A stretch of 64,000 nt of DNA from a virus, in IMG/VR virus record IMGVR_UViG_3300028364_000023, positions 1 through 64,000 of that record, one strand, 5' to 3'. Below the pieces are notes generated by a model. It was not told the origin of the DNA, did not search any database, and saw only the letters and a list, made by a program, of their open reading frames with translations. The position numbers and the translations under genes are program-made. Numbering within the stretch: position 1 is the first letter of the stretch; each line of letters begins with the position of its first letter. Of the stretch, positions 47,641 through 55,552 are shown piece by piece.

Positions 47641-48013
47641 AGTTTCCTCGTACTAATTCTAGCAAGTTTTTGTATTTGTCGTATGCTATCTTAACTGCTG
47701 GCACTTGTTCACGTGTAATTAACTCGTTAAGAAAAGTATCCCAAAAATAGTCTATAGGGTGTTTATTTGCTGTGCTGTGTTGCTTGAACATTTGCTCAAG
47801 CATACGCTCTTTTTCCATCATCGCCCGATATCTATCTTCTGGCATTTCGATCTGTACGATATTAACAGTTGTTGACATAACATCGCCAGGGTATCCGTCG
47901 GGTATATACCTAGATTCGGTAGTGTGCCGGTATATGCGTTGATTGGTGATGTTTACTTTTGCTTGATATTTTTTACAAAAAACTAGTTCTTGTTTATTCA
48001 CGCTGTATCCCAC
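47633..48013 (-). CDS. Unknown protein
   Basis: 126 residues, helical second half. Its start lies inside the end of the frameshifted gene upstream. No motif. Confidence 0.55.
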   Translation of the reverse strand: MGYSVNKQELVFCKKYQAKVNITNQRIYRHTTESRYIPDGYPGDVMSTTVNIVQIEMPEDRYRAMMEKERMLEQMFKQHSTANKHPIDYFWDTFLNELITREQVPAVKIAYDKYKNLLELVRGNYD

Positions 48014-48434
48014 TTTAACAAAAATATCAGGTAGTCACGCTCGTCCTGAAAGGCTATAAAGGCACTACCTTCTCCAAATGTGTTTATGTCCCAATCTACA
48101 AGTTTGGTTCCGTCGTTATATAGATGTTCAAAACGGATAGTGTGGGCGATCGTTGCTCTAGCTTTGCCTCTGCATTCTGTAGATAACCATCCTCTGAGAT
48201 GCAGGATCCCGCTTCCCAGTTATCACATGTATTAGTTAATAACGCACTGACATCGTCTATCTCTGCAATAAACGGATAACCGTGAAACAATGTTCTTATG
48301 GTATTTGCTCGTTTATTGTAGTCACGATCAAACTTTAGGTTGTATTCGGACCATGTAGATACGTTATGCTTCTTAAACAGCCGTGCAGTTTTCATATCTT
48401 GATATGCTGTTTTGACATTGCTAAGTATGCTCAC
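47998..48434 (-). pseudogene. Frameshifted small gene with FLLKW end
   Basis: Translation from a GTG at 48434 (overlapping the upstream TGA) runs to a TAG at 48096. From about 48150 a second frame continues as IRFEHLYNDGTKLVDWD... and ends YLIFLLKWDTA at 47998, overlapping the next start as normal neighbours do here. One missing T in a TTTT run near 48133-48136 explains the break. Confidence 0.6.
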
Positions 48435-48709
48435 TCTGCACCCCACTTTAGTGAAAATAGAAGTCTGTGCTTTTCACTAGGTACTTTCCAAACCAGTTGC
48501 ATAGTTGTGTCGTTATCGAGCATATGAGCACCTAACAGATCTGCTTCGATGTTAGCGTCTGCGCACCAGGCGTGTATCTCGTTTCCTAGTGCTGCTACTG
48601 GAGTTTCACCGGGTTTTTTGTAATCAGTTACTGGAACGACAAGTACTTGGTCTGCCTCTAACATAGGCACGACGTAGTATTGGGCGAGTCCCCAATTCTT
48701 ATTTTTCAT
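48431..48709 (-). CDS. Unknown protein with terminal LFSLKW strand
   Basis: 92 residues from the ATG at 48709, ending RLLFSLKWGAE. Alpha/beta. Overlaps the end of the membrane protein upstream. Function unknown. Confidence 0.58.
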   Translation of the reverse strand: MKNKNWGLAQYYVVPMLEADQVLVVPVTDYKKPGETPVAALGNEIHAWCADANIEADLLGAHMLDNDTTMQLVWKVPSEKHRLLFSLKWGAE

Positions 48710-48887
48710 CGTGTTTGAGGATTTCAGTGTTGCCGTCGTCTTTAACACGAGTCTTAAGATACCCGCGTTCGATTAGTGAATCGATTGTATGACCGACTGT
48801 TTCTTCAGTTGATGATTGCATACCAAACCACCAACCTACGCCAGTAAATATTACAGCAGTAATTGCGAACATTGCTTCGATAGGCAT
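48699..48887 (-). CDS. Small membrane-anchored protein
   Basis: 62 residues. One N-terminal transmembrane helix (AMFAITAVIFTGVGWWFGM) then a cytoplasmic helix HTIDSLIERGYLK as in small T4-like phage proteins. Function unknown. Promoter at 48928-48956. Confidence 0.6.
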   Translation of the reverse strand: MPIEAMFAITAVIFTGVGWWFGMQSSTEETVGHTIDSLIERGYLKTRVKDDGNTEILKHDEK

Positions 48888-48927
48888 ATTAAGTACTCTT
48901 TTTAATAAGTTAATTTAGTGTAAGTAC

Positions 48928-48956
48928 AGTGTAAAGTCAGTTGATGTCCTTGTCAA
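48928..48956 (-). promoter_or_regulatory. Sigma70-type promoter
   Basis: TTGACA, 17 bp, TACACT on the minus strand. Confidence 0.75.
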
Positions 48957-49432
48957 CTGTTTTCTTTTCCGAGGCGCTTCTCTAGATCACCGTAATATTG
49001 TCGTTGGGTGGGTACTCCTGCTTGCTCTAACAAAGTGTAGAACACCCACAAGTTATGTCCTGCGTAAGTGTCTAAGTATACGTCATTTAGTCCGTAATAC
49101 TCGTTAGCAAACTTAGCAACAGCACCACTTCGTGAAATTCCAGCAAAGCAATGTACTATCACGTCTTTTTTCTTCCTAAAGGATTGCTCTAAGAAGTTGC
49201 AGATAGTTTCGGCTTTTTTAGAATCAAATCCGCTGCTACTGTCGTCCATATCTGCAAACCGAAGAAACACAGCGGCGTTCGCGTGTTTTTTATTAGCTAG
49301 CCACAACTCCTTCATCTGTTCAGCTTCTTTATGGGTATCTGAAATACTAACTAAGTCGCAATCGGCGTCAGCGAAGTGATTTTTGCTGATGTACTTTTTG
49401 GCATCTCCTCGACTTACAAATTTAACGTTCAT
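48953..49432 (-). CDS. Dual-specificity/tyrosine-type protein phosphatase
   Basis: 159 residues. The P-loop HCFAGISRSG supplies the Cys-x5-Arg active site; an upstream FADMDD stretch may give the general acid Asp. Size fits a compact dual-specificity phosphatase. Substrate unknown; RNA 5'-triphosphate or host signalling protein possible. Confidence 0.85.
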   Translation of the reverse strand: MNVKFVSRGDAKKYISKNHFADADCDLVSISDTHKEAEQMKELWLANKKHANAAVFLRFADMDDSSSGFDSKKAETICNFLEQSFRKKKDVIVHCFAGISRSGAVAKFANEYYGLNDVYLDTYAGHNLWVFYTLLEQAGVPTQRQYYGDLEKRLGKENS

Positions 49433-49435
49433 ATT

Positions 49436-49906
49436 TTATTCCTTAATATTTGTTAGTTTGTTAGCAAGTTCACTAACATGGTCGTTGTTAAACATATTAT
49501 ATACAGTAATTCCAAAATCAGCAGCAATGCGCAGAGCTTGCCCTGTCCCACCACTTGCTTTTCCGTCTCTAGTCCAGCAAATTATAAAGTCAACGGGAGT
49601 GTCACCGTCTCGTCCTAGTATCTGCATTGCATTGCGGTTCATCAACATCCACGCCTTATCTGACAACGCACTAGGATTAGGATGAAAATGTTGAGTAAAC
49701 ACTAGTGTCCATGCAGGCGAATCTGCCCGAGGAAGAAATATTTCTGCTCGGTTTTTGGCTCCGTTTTCAAACGCACGATCTGCGCCAAGTGCTCCTCCAC
49801 TGCGCAATATATACCCGTTGTCTGCTAATATACTAGCAATGTTGGTCATGTCGGTCTGTATATTATCAGGAGTTACCCGAGAGCCGATTCCGGCATAGTA
49901 TTTCAT
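49436..49906 (-). CDS. SLOG/DprA-like Rossmann protein
   Basis: 156 residues. YAGIGSRVTP at the N-terminus and LRSGGALGADRAFENGA match the DprA/LOG nucleotide-binding fold, and GGTGQALRIA gives the later glycine loop. SLOG proteins bind nucleotide-derived ligands including NAD derivatives. Its place near an NAD-related operon is suggestive only. Confidence 0.72.
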   Translation of the reverse strand: MKYYAGIGSRVTPDNIQTDMTNIASILADNGYILRSGGALGADRAFENGAKNRAEIFLPRADSPAWTLVFTQHFHPNPSALSDKAWMLMNRNAMQILGRDGDTPVDFIICWTRDGKASGGTGQALRIAADFGITVYNMFNNDHVSELANKLTNIKE

Positions 49907-50238
49907 TATTTGTTCCAGTCATGCTCCTTGCCGAATCCGCAACTATCTTCGCCTTGGGGCGGAATCTCTAGTTCGTAGTAAGAGTTTCCGCAAGGCCTGT
50001 CCTCGCATTCGAATTCCATTCTAAACCCGCGACTATTAAACAAATCGACAATCTCGGCAGGAACTTTGCCAGCAAACAGTGGGTTAATGATAAACACCGC
50101 AGTTGTTAGTTTAATCTTATTTTTTTGCGCTTTCTCAAATCGAGGAATAATAATTTGCTCTAGAAATCCGTCTAGCGCAGTATTGTCTACTTCACCTGCC
50201 TTAATCATCCGATTGTAAACATCGCCTGCTGTGATCAT
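49906..50238 (-). CDS. Unknown protein
   Basis: 110 residues, helix-rich N-terminus then alpha/beta, ending HDWNK. Overlaps the SLOG-like gene by one base. No motif. Confidence 0.55.
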   Translation of the reverse strand: MITAGDVYNRMIKAGEVDNTALDGFLEQIIIPRFEKAQKNKIKLTTAVFIINPLFAGKVPAEIVDLFNSRGFRMEFECEDRPCGNSYYELEIPPQGEDSCGFGKEHDWNK

Positions 50239-50249
50239 TTTATTCTCCT

Positions 50250-50299
50250 AAAAAAAAGCGTGTTGTGTATTATACTCTAAGTATATACTACAACACGCT
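50250..50299 (-). terminator. Rho-independent terminator with promoter in its loop
   Basis: 10-bp stem (agcgtgttgt, 50257-50266 with 50290-50299) and seven-plus T on the minus strand. Ends the NadV transcript. The -10 of the next promoter lies in the loop. Confidence 0.85.
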
Positions 50300-50308
50300 G
50301 ATTGTCAA
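50280..50308 (-). promoter_or_regulatory. Sigma70-type promoter nested in terminator
   Basis: TTGACA, 17 bp, TATACT; start falls inside the terminator loop, so its own RNA lacks the full hairpin. Confidence 0.8.
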
Positions 50309-50317
50309 CCTCTAAGA

Positions 50318-51127
50318 TTAACCCTGTATACGCTGCCTGATCTCACCCAAGCTGGTTTGGTTGTAGAGCTTGCTGTCCTTAAACACAGTCTTTAGCTCAC
50401 CGCCTGCTTCTTCAGCCCACGTTACTTGGTCTTGCATTACGTATTCTCCGTCTACTAGATCAACACGTAACAAACCTTTAGCACTCTTCTTTGTGCCGCT
50501 GTCTGTTGCTGGGTCTTTAAAGATTTCACGTCCTACTCCGTTGACCTCACCATAGGTTGCCTTCATTGCAAACCCCATGCTGTCGCGTGTGTTGTACTGG
50601 TAAGTGTATGACCCCACTCCAAGAACAACGTTGCTGCTAGCAAAGCCTTTGTCTGCCAGTCTGCGTAGAATTGCGTGTGCGCGTTCTAGCGTAATGCTAT
50701 CGCCATAGATTAAGCCAATATGCTCGTCTAATTCTCTATAACCACAGTCGGTTAGCGTACCACCAAAAGTGTCCCACAGGCATTCGATAGCGCCTTTGAC
50801 TTCTGCAGGAGACAGTGTGATACCGTCCTTGTAGCTAATGAGCTCACCGTCTTCTTCGATGTAATATTCGTCTTCAGTGTAGCCTGTGATGATCTTTACA
50901 GGGTCTCCGCTGTCTGGACGCAACACTACCTTGTTAAGGCCAATGGCGTTTGGTTGGCGAGCCATAATAACGTCTTTGAGCGCAGGAATATACTCAGTAA
51001 CCACAGTCCAAAAGTCCCACGTGTCACTAACAATAGATACAAGCCCTGTTGGATACAGGTCTTCGACCAAGTGCCGAAACAGTTCCTGCTCGCAGTAGTT
51101 CATGATTTCTTTTTCGGTATACGACAT
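50318..51127 (-). CDS. nadV: Nicotinamide phosphoribosyltransferase, C-terminal half
   Basis: 269 residues from the ATG at 51127, which has AAAGGAA upstream. It carries the C-terminal NAMPT motifs: PTGLVSIVSDTWDFW, VVLRPDSGDP (catalytic Asp), LIYGDSIT, NVVLGVGSY, KATYGEVNG and GREIFKDP. Fused in thought to the N-terminal half at 51810, the total is about 517 residues, right for phage NadV. A longer frame to 51259 exists but lies outside the homologous part. The product makes NMN from nicotinamide and PRPP, or the equivalent ADP-ribosyl product if this is the Namat type. Confidence 0.9.
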   Translation of the reverse strand: MSYTEKEIMNYCEQELFRHLVEDLYPTGLVSIVSDTWDFWTVVTEYIPALKDVIMARQPNAIGLNKVVLRPDSGDPVKIITGYTEDEYYIEEDGELISYKDGITLSPAEVKGAIECLWDTFGGTLTDCGYRELDEHIGLIYGDSITLERAHAILRRLADKGFASSNVVLGVGSYTYQYNTRDSMGFAMKATYGEVNGVGREIFKDPATDSGTKKSAKGLLRVDLVDGEYVMQDQVTWAEEAGGELKTVFKDSKLYNQTSLGEIRQRIQG

Positions 51128-51143
51128 AAAATTTCCTTTTTTG

Positions 51144-51151
51144 TATAAATA
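51144..51151 (+). promoter_or_regulatory. Late-promoter-like TATAAATA box
   Basis: Exact box 21 bases before the HNH gene, with ACGGAG between. Confidence 0.5.
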
Positions 51152-51172
51152 CACATAACGGAGTGTAAAATA

Positions 51173-51898
51173 ATGAATTACATAAAAACTTATAACGCTA
51201 TAATAGCACAGTTTGGGCAACGTGTCAAGCCAAAAGACGTTTATTCTGAAAGGCACCATATTGTTCCTAAGTCGATCGGCGGAACCAACTGTTCTACTAA
51301 TTTAGTATACTTGTCTGCTCGTGTACATTTTATATGTCACAGGATGCTTTGTAAGATATATCCAGAATCTGATAAACTAAAATTTGCTTTCTGGGCAATG
51401 AACAATCAACTTAACGGTGATGTTCAACGATACTACAAAATTACTTCTCGAACATTTCAGACTGCTAAAGAGCAATTTGCTATTGCTAATTCTAACTTAC
51501 ATTCTGGAAAAACACTATCGCCTGAGCACATTAATATTATTAGACAACTTATTAAAACTAACAACCCTCATAAAGGTGGTAAAGAATCTCACTTATATAA
51601 CATACCAAGAACACCTGACGTTGTCGACAAGATAAGAAATACAAAACTTGCGCATCCTGAAAGGAATGCTAACTTTAAGGGGCACTATGTAACCCCTAAA
51701 GGAACTTTCGGGTCTGCTCCGCAAGCAGCCCGAAGCACTCCTTATACCGCCGGAACAGTGCGCAACTTTTGCTCAAATCCTGACAGGATTGTTACTAAGC
51801 AAATGTTAACTAACCCTTGGCTATCTGAAGAACACGTCGGTGCGCGTCTTCGAGACTTAGGTTGGGATTTTCTTCCAGCTGCTCGCCGATTAACTTAG
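51173..51898 (+). CDS. HNH homing endonuclease inserted in nadV
   Basis: 241 residues on the plus strand. HNH core ERHHIVPKSIGGTNCSTNLV ... HFICHRML near residues 26-60, NUMOD-like middle and basic C-terminal helix. Own late-type promoter and Shine-Dalgarno. It lies antisense between the two halves of nadV and its end overlaps the N-terminal half by 89 bases. Confidence 0.88.
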   Translation: MNYIKTYNAIIAQFGQRVKPKDVYSERHHIVPKSIGGTNCSTNLVYLSARVHFICHRMLCKIYPESDKLKFAFWAMNNQLNGDVQRYYKITSRTFQTAKEQFAIANSNLHSGKTLSPEHINIIRQLIKTNNPHKGGKESHLYNIPRTPDVVDKIRNTKLAHPERNANFKGHYVTPKGTFGSAPQAARSTPYTAGTVRNFCSNPDRIVTKQMLTNPWLSEEHVGARLRDLGWDFLPAARRLT

Positions 51899-52661
51899 AT
51901 AAGTTTCCTACGTTACAGCTCATGACCGAATGTTCGGTTGCAGGAATGCTACACCCAATCATTTCTTTAGCTGGATCTGCGTTGTAGTACTCTTCTAAAT
52001 AGTCAATTGATGGAACACCGTCTGTGCCCACAAAGGACAGCAAGTGCCCGGCCCCTGAGCTTGCGGAATCGTGTAGTCCACTCATTCCCCGGAAGCTAAA
52101 GTCGTGACACTGAATAGGAACGCCATCGAGTGATGCGCCAGTTAGATTAGCATACTTTGTAAGTATTTCGCGATACTCTTTTGCGAGCGTAGCAACTACG
52201 CTTGGCTTCCACAGCTCTGAGCTCATCACGCTTTCAATGTAGTTAACCAGCCAGTAAAACTCTGGTACTGTATTCTTGACTGTAAGAACAGCTACTTTTT
52301 CCGGCACACTTACGCCTTCTGGCAGACCTTTAATCTCTAAAGGCAAATAGCCCAAGTCGTGTAATGCTTCGACGTGATCCATTGGCACAGCGCCGTCACC
52401 TAAGCTAGAGTCAAGTCTTCTTTGATACTTGGCTACAACTTCTGCCTTTGGCTTGTTGAAGAAAGTTTCGTTCCACATATCAATGAGGAACCATTTGCAG
52501 AATCCCTGTAGTCCGAACACTACAGTCTCAGTAGCGTTGCCTTTGTACAGGCGCATACTGCGTGGTGTAAAGTTGCTGTAGACTAGCTCAGTACCTTCTG
52601 GGTACTGGCGTCTGTGATCTGCTTTGTAAAAGTCGATTGCTGAAAGGGCGTCTAATCTCAT
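51810..52661 (-). CDS. nadV: Nicotinamide phosphoribosyltransferase, N-terminal half
   Basis: 283 residues, of which 1-248 match NAMPT: YKADHRRQYP, YSNFTPRS, HDFSFRGMSG, and SIPATEHSVM with the phosphorylated catalytic His244. The last 35 residues are not NAMPT and are read antisense through the HNH gene tail. The split lies right after the catalytic His motif. The halves could reassemble as two subunits. Confidence 0.9.
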   Translation of the reverse strand: MRLDALSAIDFYKADHRRQYPEGTELVYSNFTPRSMRLYKGNATETVVFGLQGFCKWFLIDMWNETFFNKPKAEVVAKYQRRLDSSLGDGAVPMDHVEALHDLGYLPLEIKGLPEGVSVPEKVAVLTVKNTVPEFYWLVNYIESVMSSELWKPSVVATLAKEYREILTKYANLTGASLDGVPIQCHDFSFRGMSGLHDSASSGAGHLLSFVGTDGVPSIDYLEEYYNADPAKEMIGCSIPATEHSVMSCNVGNLSKLIGEQLEENPNLSLEDAHRRVLQIAKG

Positions 52662-52674
52662 ATGTTTCTCCTAG

Positions 52675-53025
52675 TTATTTTTCGTCTGTAATTGATTTAA
52701 AGTGATGTGACATTGACTGCCAGCTAGTGAGTTCTTCGTATTTTAGACTCTGCTTCTGATTGCATTTAGGACAATTCCACATAATTCCGTCTCGATCCCA
52801 ATAGTCTCCTCCAGTGCATCCGTGTGGTTCTACGTAGTAATTTTTTTGTATAGCATCAGTATCGCGCAGTGTTGAGAACTTTTTACATTCAGGACACTTG
52901 TACTTTAGCTTGCCCTGATTTACTTTGATCTTTAAACGAAGCTTATCAATCTCAGTTTCAGCAGAGTCCATCTCGTCGATTAGTGTTCGATTTGATTTAT
53001 AGTCTCTTAAACTCTCAGGTATCAT
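52675..53025 (-). CDS. Zinc-binding protein between NAD genes
   Basis: 116 residues. Helical N-terminus then CPEC...GCTGG...CPKC, a zinc ribbon with an insert. Four genes of this operon overlap or abut. Function unknown. Confidence 0.62.
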   Translation of the reverse strand: MIPESLRDYKSNRTLIDEMDSAETEIDKLRLKIKVNQGKLKYKCPECKKFSTLRDTDAIQKNYYVEPHGCTGGDYWDRDGIMWNCPKCNQKQSLKYEELTSWQSMSHHFKSITDEK

Positions 53026-53545
53026 CGCTGTCTCCGTTAAAACATACTACTGTAAGATCACTAAAGTTCATACTAGCAATAATGCTTTCTATTGTGGTCC
53101 AGTCTCCGTTTGCTGCTCCGCTTCCTATCATTGGAATGCCAATTCGCACAGGAGCCATTGGATTCATATCGTACAACAGTTTAATCTGCTTAAACACTTG
53201 TGATACAGCTTCGTAGTTAACATATATTGAGTGGTCGTAGCCGTAGTGATCCTGTGTGTATGCATTGAGTAGCGTAAACGAGTATCGGTATTGATATAAG
53301 CCACGACTTCCCTTTTCGGGTGGAAACATAGAGGTACCGTCAATGTTTGCTTGCGTGAAGCACCCTAGTTTGTCGCTGTCGCCTTTCTGTGTTAGCTGAT
53401 CTGCCATATATGCTTTCGGGTAGCGATCACGAATTTGTTTAGCAATACCACTTTCCATTCTATTCTGGCAGCTACAACCGTGTACAATAATATCGAATTT
53501 GCCTTGCTCTGCTATGTCTAACAAATTGCCGTCTACGTATTTCAT
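53015..53545 (-). CDS. Macrodomain protein
   Basis: 176 residues from the ATG at 53545 (AAGGG upstream). IIVHGCSCQNRMESGIAKQI at the front and IGIPMIGSGAANGDW later are the two ADP-ribose-binding loops of macrodomains. Such proteins bind or hydrolyse ADP-ribose, ADP-ribose-1''-phosphate or protein-linked ADP-ribose. In an NAD operon it could remove ADP-ribose marks or recycle NAD breakdown products. Confidence 0.85.
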   Translation of the reverse strand: MKYVDGNLLDIAEQGKFDIIVHGCSCQNRMESGIAKQIRDRYPKAYMADQLTQKGDSDKLGCFTQANIDGTSMFPPEKGSRGLYQYRYSFTLLNAYTQDHYGYDHSIYVNYEAVSQVFKQIKLLYDMNPMAPVRIGIPMIGSGAANGDWTTIESIIASMNFSDLTVVCFNGDSDDT

Positions 53546-53546
53546 A

Positions 53547-54431
53547 TTACGCCCTTGTAATGTCGAACACACTAACAGGAATGCTGGTGTGTTCTGGAAT
53601 GTTATCTTTAAAAATATTGGTTGTAATCACTTGATCAATAACTTTAGCAATTTCAGTAAATCCTTTGCTGAAGATACCGTGCGGCACAGCTAGGATTACT
53701 TTACTAGCACCCTTTTCGCGTAGTGCTTCTGCCAGCTTAATAAACGTAAATCCACCGTCGCAGATGTCATCGTAAATGAGGCAAACTTTGCCTACAAGCT
53801 CTGGACCTGCGTGTACTGCTGTGCTAGTGATCTGTCCTGTGACCACATCACGCACCTTATCTGCCATTACAACGTCCACTTGCGGCAGGCGATGGTGTTT
53901 TGTAGTATTAAGCATTTGGGCAAACCCAAGCGTTCGTTTCATTGCGCCTGCATCTGGCGATACAATAATGAGATCATTTTTCAAATCTCTTGGAATAGAG
54001 TCTGGAATAAAAAGATTCCAGTTTGAAGTATACAGGTTTTCGTCACAGTTGTTAAGCAATGCTGGAGCAACTTCACTGTGAGGCATTAGTACGTGTACGC
54101 GATCGAATTGCATAGCGTTGATTATATCACAGAACACACGAATGCCGAGCGCTTCTCCTTCGACGCATACACGGTCTTGACGAGCGTAGGGAATGTAAGG
54201 CATTTTTAGTGTGATCTTTACATTGTCTGCGTGTCTACGGATTGCGTCAGTGACCATAGCCAATTTGATAATCTCAGCTGAGCTGGTAAGGATAGCAGTA
54301 ATATGCACATCCCACGCTGCGTGTCGCCTAGGACCACTAAATCGAATGTGCTCTTCACCGCCACTAAACGTAAACGATTCGTATGGAACGTTGTGTTTGC
54401 CGTTAGTATATGATGTCACTGTGATTGTCAT
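53547..54431 (-). CDS. prs: Ribose-phosphate pyrophosphokinase-like enzyme
   Basis: 294 residues. MPYIPYARQDR, VSPDAGAMKR and the PRPP-loop VCLIYDDICDGGFTF are in the expected order of PRPP synthetase. ATG at 54431; a longer frame lacks support. Together with NadV it could make PRPP then NMN. Alternatively it is of the Adps type, which pyrophosphorylates ADP-ribose in the NARP1 route to NAD rebuilding. Cannot be separated by eye. Confidence 0.9.
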   Translation of the reverse strand: MTITVTSYTNGKHNVPYESFTFSGGEEHIRFSGPRRHAAWDVHITAILTSSAEIIKLAMVTDAIRRHADNVKITLKMPYIPYARQDRVCVEGEALGIRVFCDIINAMQFDRVHVLMPHSEVAPALLNNCDENLYTSNWNLFIPDSIPRDLKNDLIIVSPDAGAMKRTLGFAQMLNTTKHHRLPQVDVVMADKVRDVVTGQITSTAVHAGPELVGKVCLIYDDICDGGFTFIKLAEALREKGASKVILAVPHGIFSKGFTEIAKVIDQVITTNIFKDNIPEHTSIPVSVFDITRA

Positions 54432-54432
54432 A

Positions 54433-54591
54433 CTATTTGCCTTCTTTGTTGTACATTTCGTAGGTACAGCAAGCTGCAAAGAATGCAAAGCCAACGACCC
54501 ATCCGGTACCTTGGGTGAAGTATGCTACTGCTGCCACTGCTCCCCAGATAGCAATGTTGCTAATGCCTTTGCCTAGTCCTTCAGTATCCAT
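54433..54591 (-). CDS. 52-residue membrane protein
   Basis: One or two hydrophobic helices (IAIWGAVAAVAYF; GWVVGFAFFAACC). One base separates its stop from the prs-like start, and it follows the promoter at 54624-54652. Confidence 0.65.
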   Translation of the reverse strand: MDTEGLGKGISNIAIWGAVAAVAYFTQGTGWVVGFAFFAACCTYEMYNKEGK

Positions 54592-54623
54592 TGTAACTTA
54601 CCTTTTTAATTTAGTGTGTATAC

Positions 54624-54652
54624 AGTATAAGCTCAGTTGACGTCCTTGTCAA
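54624..54652 (-). promoter_or_regulatory. Sigma70-type promoter for the NAD operon
   Basis: TTGACA, 17 bp, TATACT on the minus strand. Confidence 0.85.
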
Positions 54653-54662
54653 CTTGTTTTGT

Positions 54663-55193
54663 CTATTTTCTAAACTTGTTGAGCGTAGGAAGCTCGTCGA
54701 CGCTGTTAAAGATATAATCCAAGTGCGCCATTTCAAGTTCTTTATGATACGCTGTGCCCACAGTGAAAGGTTTGCCTCCTACTGTGACTTCTACTTTATC
54801 AATGGGGCACTGTCTTGCCCAAAATTCTACGTTACTGCCATCTGCTATTACATCGTTTAATCGTACTCGAATGTCCCAGTCAGTGTCTCCGTATGTTCCT
54901 ACACGATAGTCGCCGGATCGGTAACGACCCAGCCGTCCGCGTGTTCCGGTTAACGGTTGTGTTGCTTCTGGGTTCTTTGCACGAATGCCTAACGGGTTTC
55001 CTGTTTCGCCTACCTTCCAAACTTCTTCATCAACTACAATAAAATAGATCCATGATCTGTGATCTGCAAACATTAGGTCTGGATTAATATCAGTATAAAA
55101 CCATTTATTGTCTACAGAATTGTCAGAAGTTACTGAGCAGACTTTTTGAAAGCCGTCACCAATATATGAATTGATATTTAGTGAAGCATGCAT
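54663..55193 (-). CDS. Unknown protein, possible GIY-YIG-like fold
   Basis: 176 residues. SWIYFIVVDEEVWKVGETG is arranged like a diverged GIY-YIG strand pair, followed by R and GRYRSGD. No YIG and no clear zinc finger, so the assignment is weak; it is not a typical homing gene. Promoter at 55227-55255. Confidence 0.5.
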   Translation of the reverse strand: MHASLNINSYIGDGFQKVCSVTSDNSVDNKWFYTDINPDLMFADHRSWIYFIVVDEEVWKVGETGNPLGIRAKNPEATQPLTGTRGRLGRYRSGDYRVGTYGDTDWDIRVRLNDVIADGSNVEFWARQCPIDKVEVTVGGKPFTVGTAYHKELEMAHLDYIFNSVDELPTLNKFRK

Positions 55194-55226
55194 ATTGATC
55201 TCTTGTTGTGTTGTTAGTGTGTATAG

Positions 55227-55255
55227 AGTGTATGACAGATTGTCAACCCTGTCAA
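55227..55255 (-). promoter_or_regulatory. Sigma70-type promoter
   Basis: TTGACA, 17 bp, TACACT; a second TTGACA lies within the spacer. Confidence 0.72.
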
Positions 55256-55261
55256 CTTGTA

Positions 55262-55552
55262 TTAATTATTCCAGGTGTTTTCGAAGGTGTTGTTATAGGT
55301 GTCACTGGGCGCTGGGTTACTAGTAGCTGAGTTACTATTGCAACTAATTCCGCGCCCGTCTTCACCGATAATTTGTGTAGGAGTGTTAGCTGTTGTAAAC
55401 TTAACACCGTTGATACATTGTGTGTACTTTTGTTCTGATGTCGTGGGGTTGTTATGCTCTTGATAAGCCGGAATAGCAATTGCTGCTAAGATAAGAATAA
55501 TAGCAACAACAATCATTAACTCGATTAGTGTAAAACCCTGGTGCTTGTTCAT
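55262..55552 (-). CDS. Type IV pilin-like protein
   Basis: 96 residues. A prepilin leader and N-terminal helix [19 protein letters not shown] with cleavage expected after Gly6, Glu5 of the mature protein in place, and two Cys later that could form a disulfide. This is a complete class III signal as read by host prepilin peptidase. Could be exported into host pili. Rare in a phage. Confidence 0.8.
   Translation of the reverse strand: MNKHQGFTLIELMIVVAIILILAAIAIPAYQEHNNPTTSEQKYTQCINGVKFTTANTPTQIIGEDGRGISCNSNSATSNPAPSDTYNNTFENTWNN

Noticed and set aside
48096-48213. Programmed -1 frameshift site
   Set aside because: No X-XXY-YYZ heptamer in the overlap; a single missing T in a homopolymer is simpler.
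51128-51809. Group I or II intron in nadV
   Set aside because: Outside the HNH gene only some tens of bases remain, too few for an intron core, and the second half has its own start and Shine-Dalgarno. The HNH gene is antisense to nadV.
54663-55193. Homing endonuclease
   Set aside because: Only a faint GIY-YIG-like segment; no YIG, no NUMOD helices, no finger, and it has an ordinary early promoter unlike the other homing genes.
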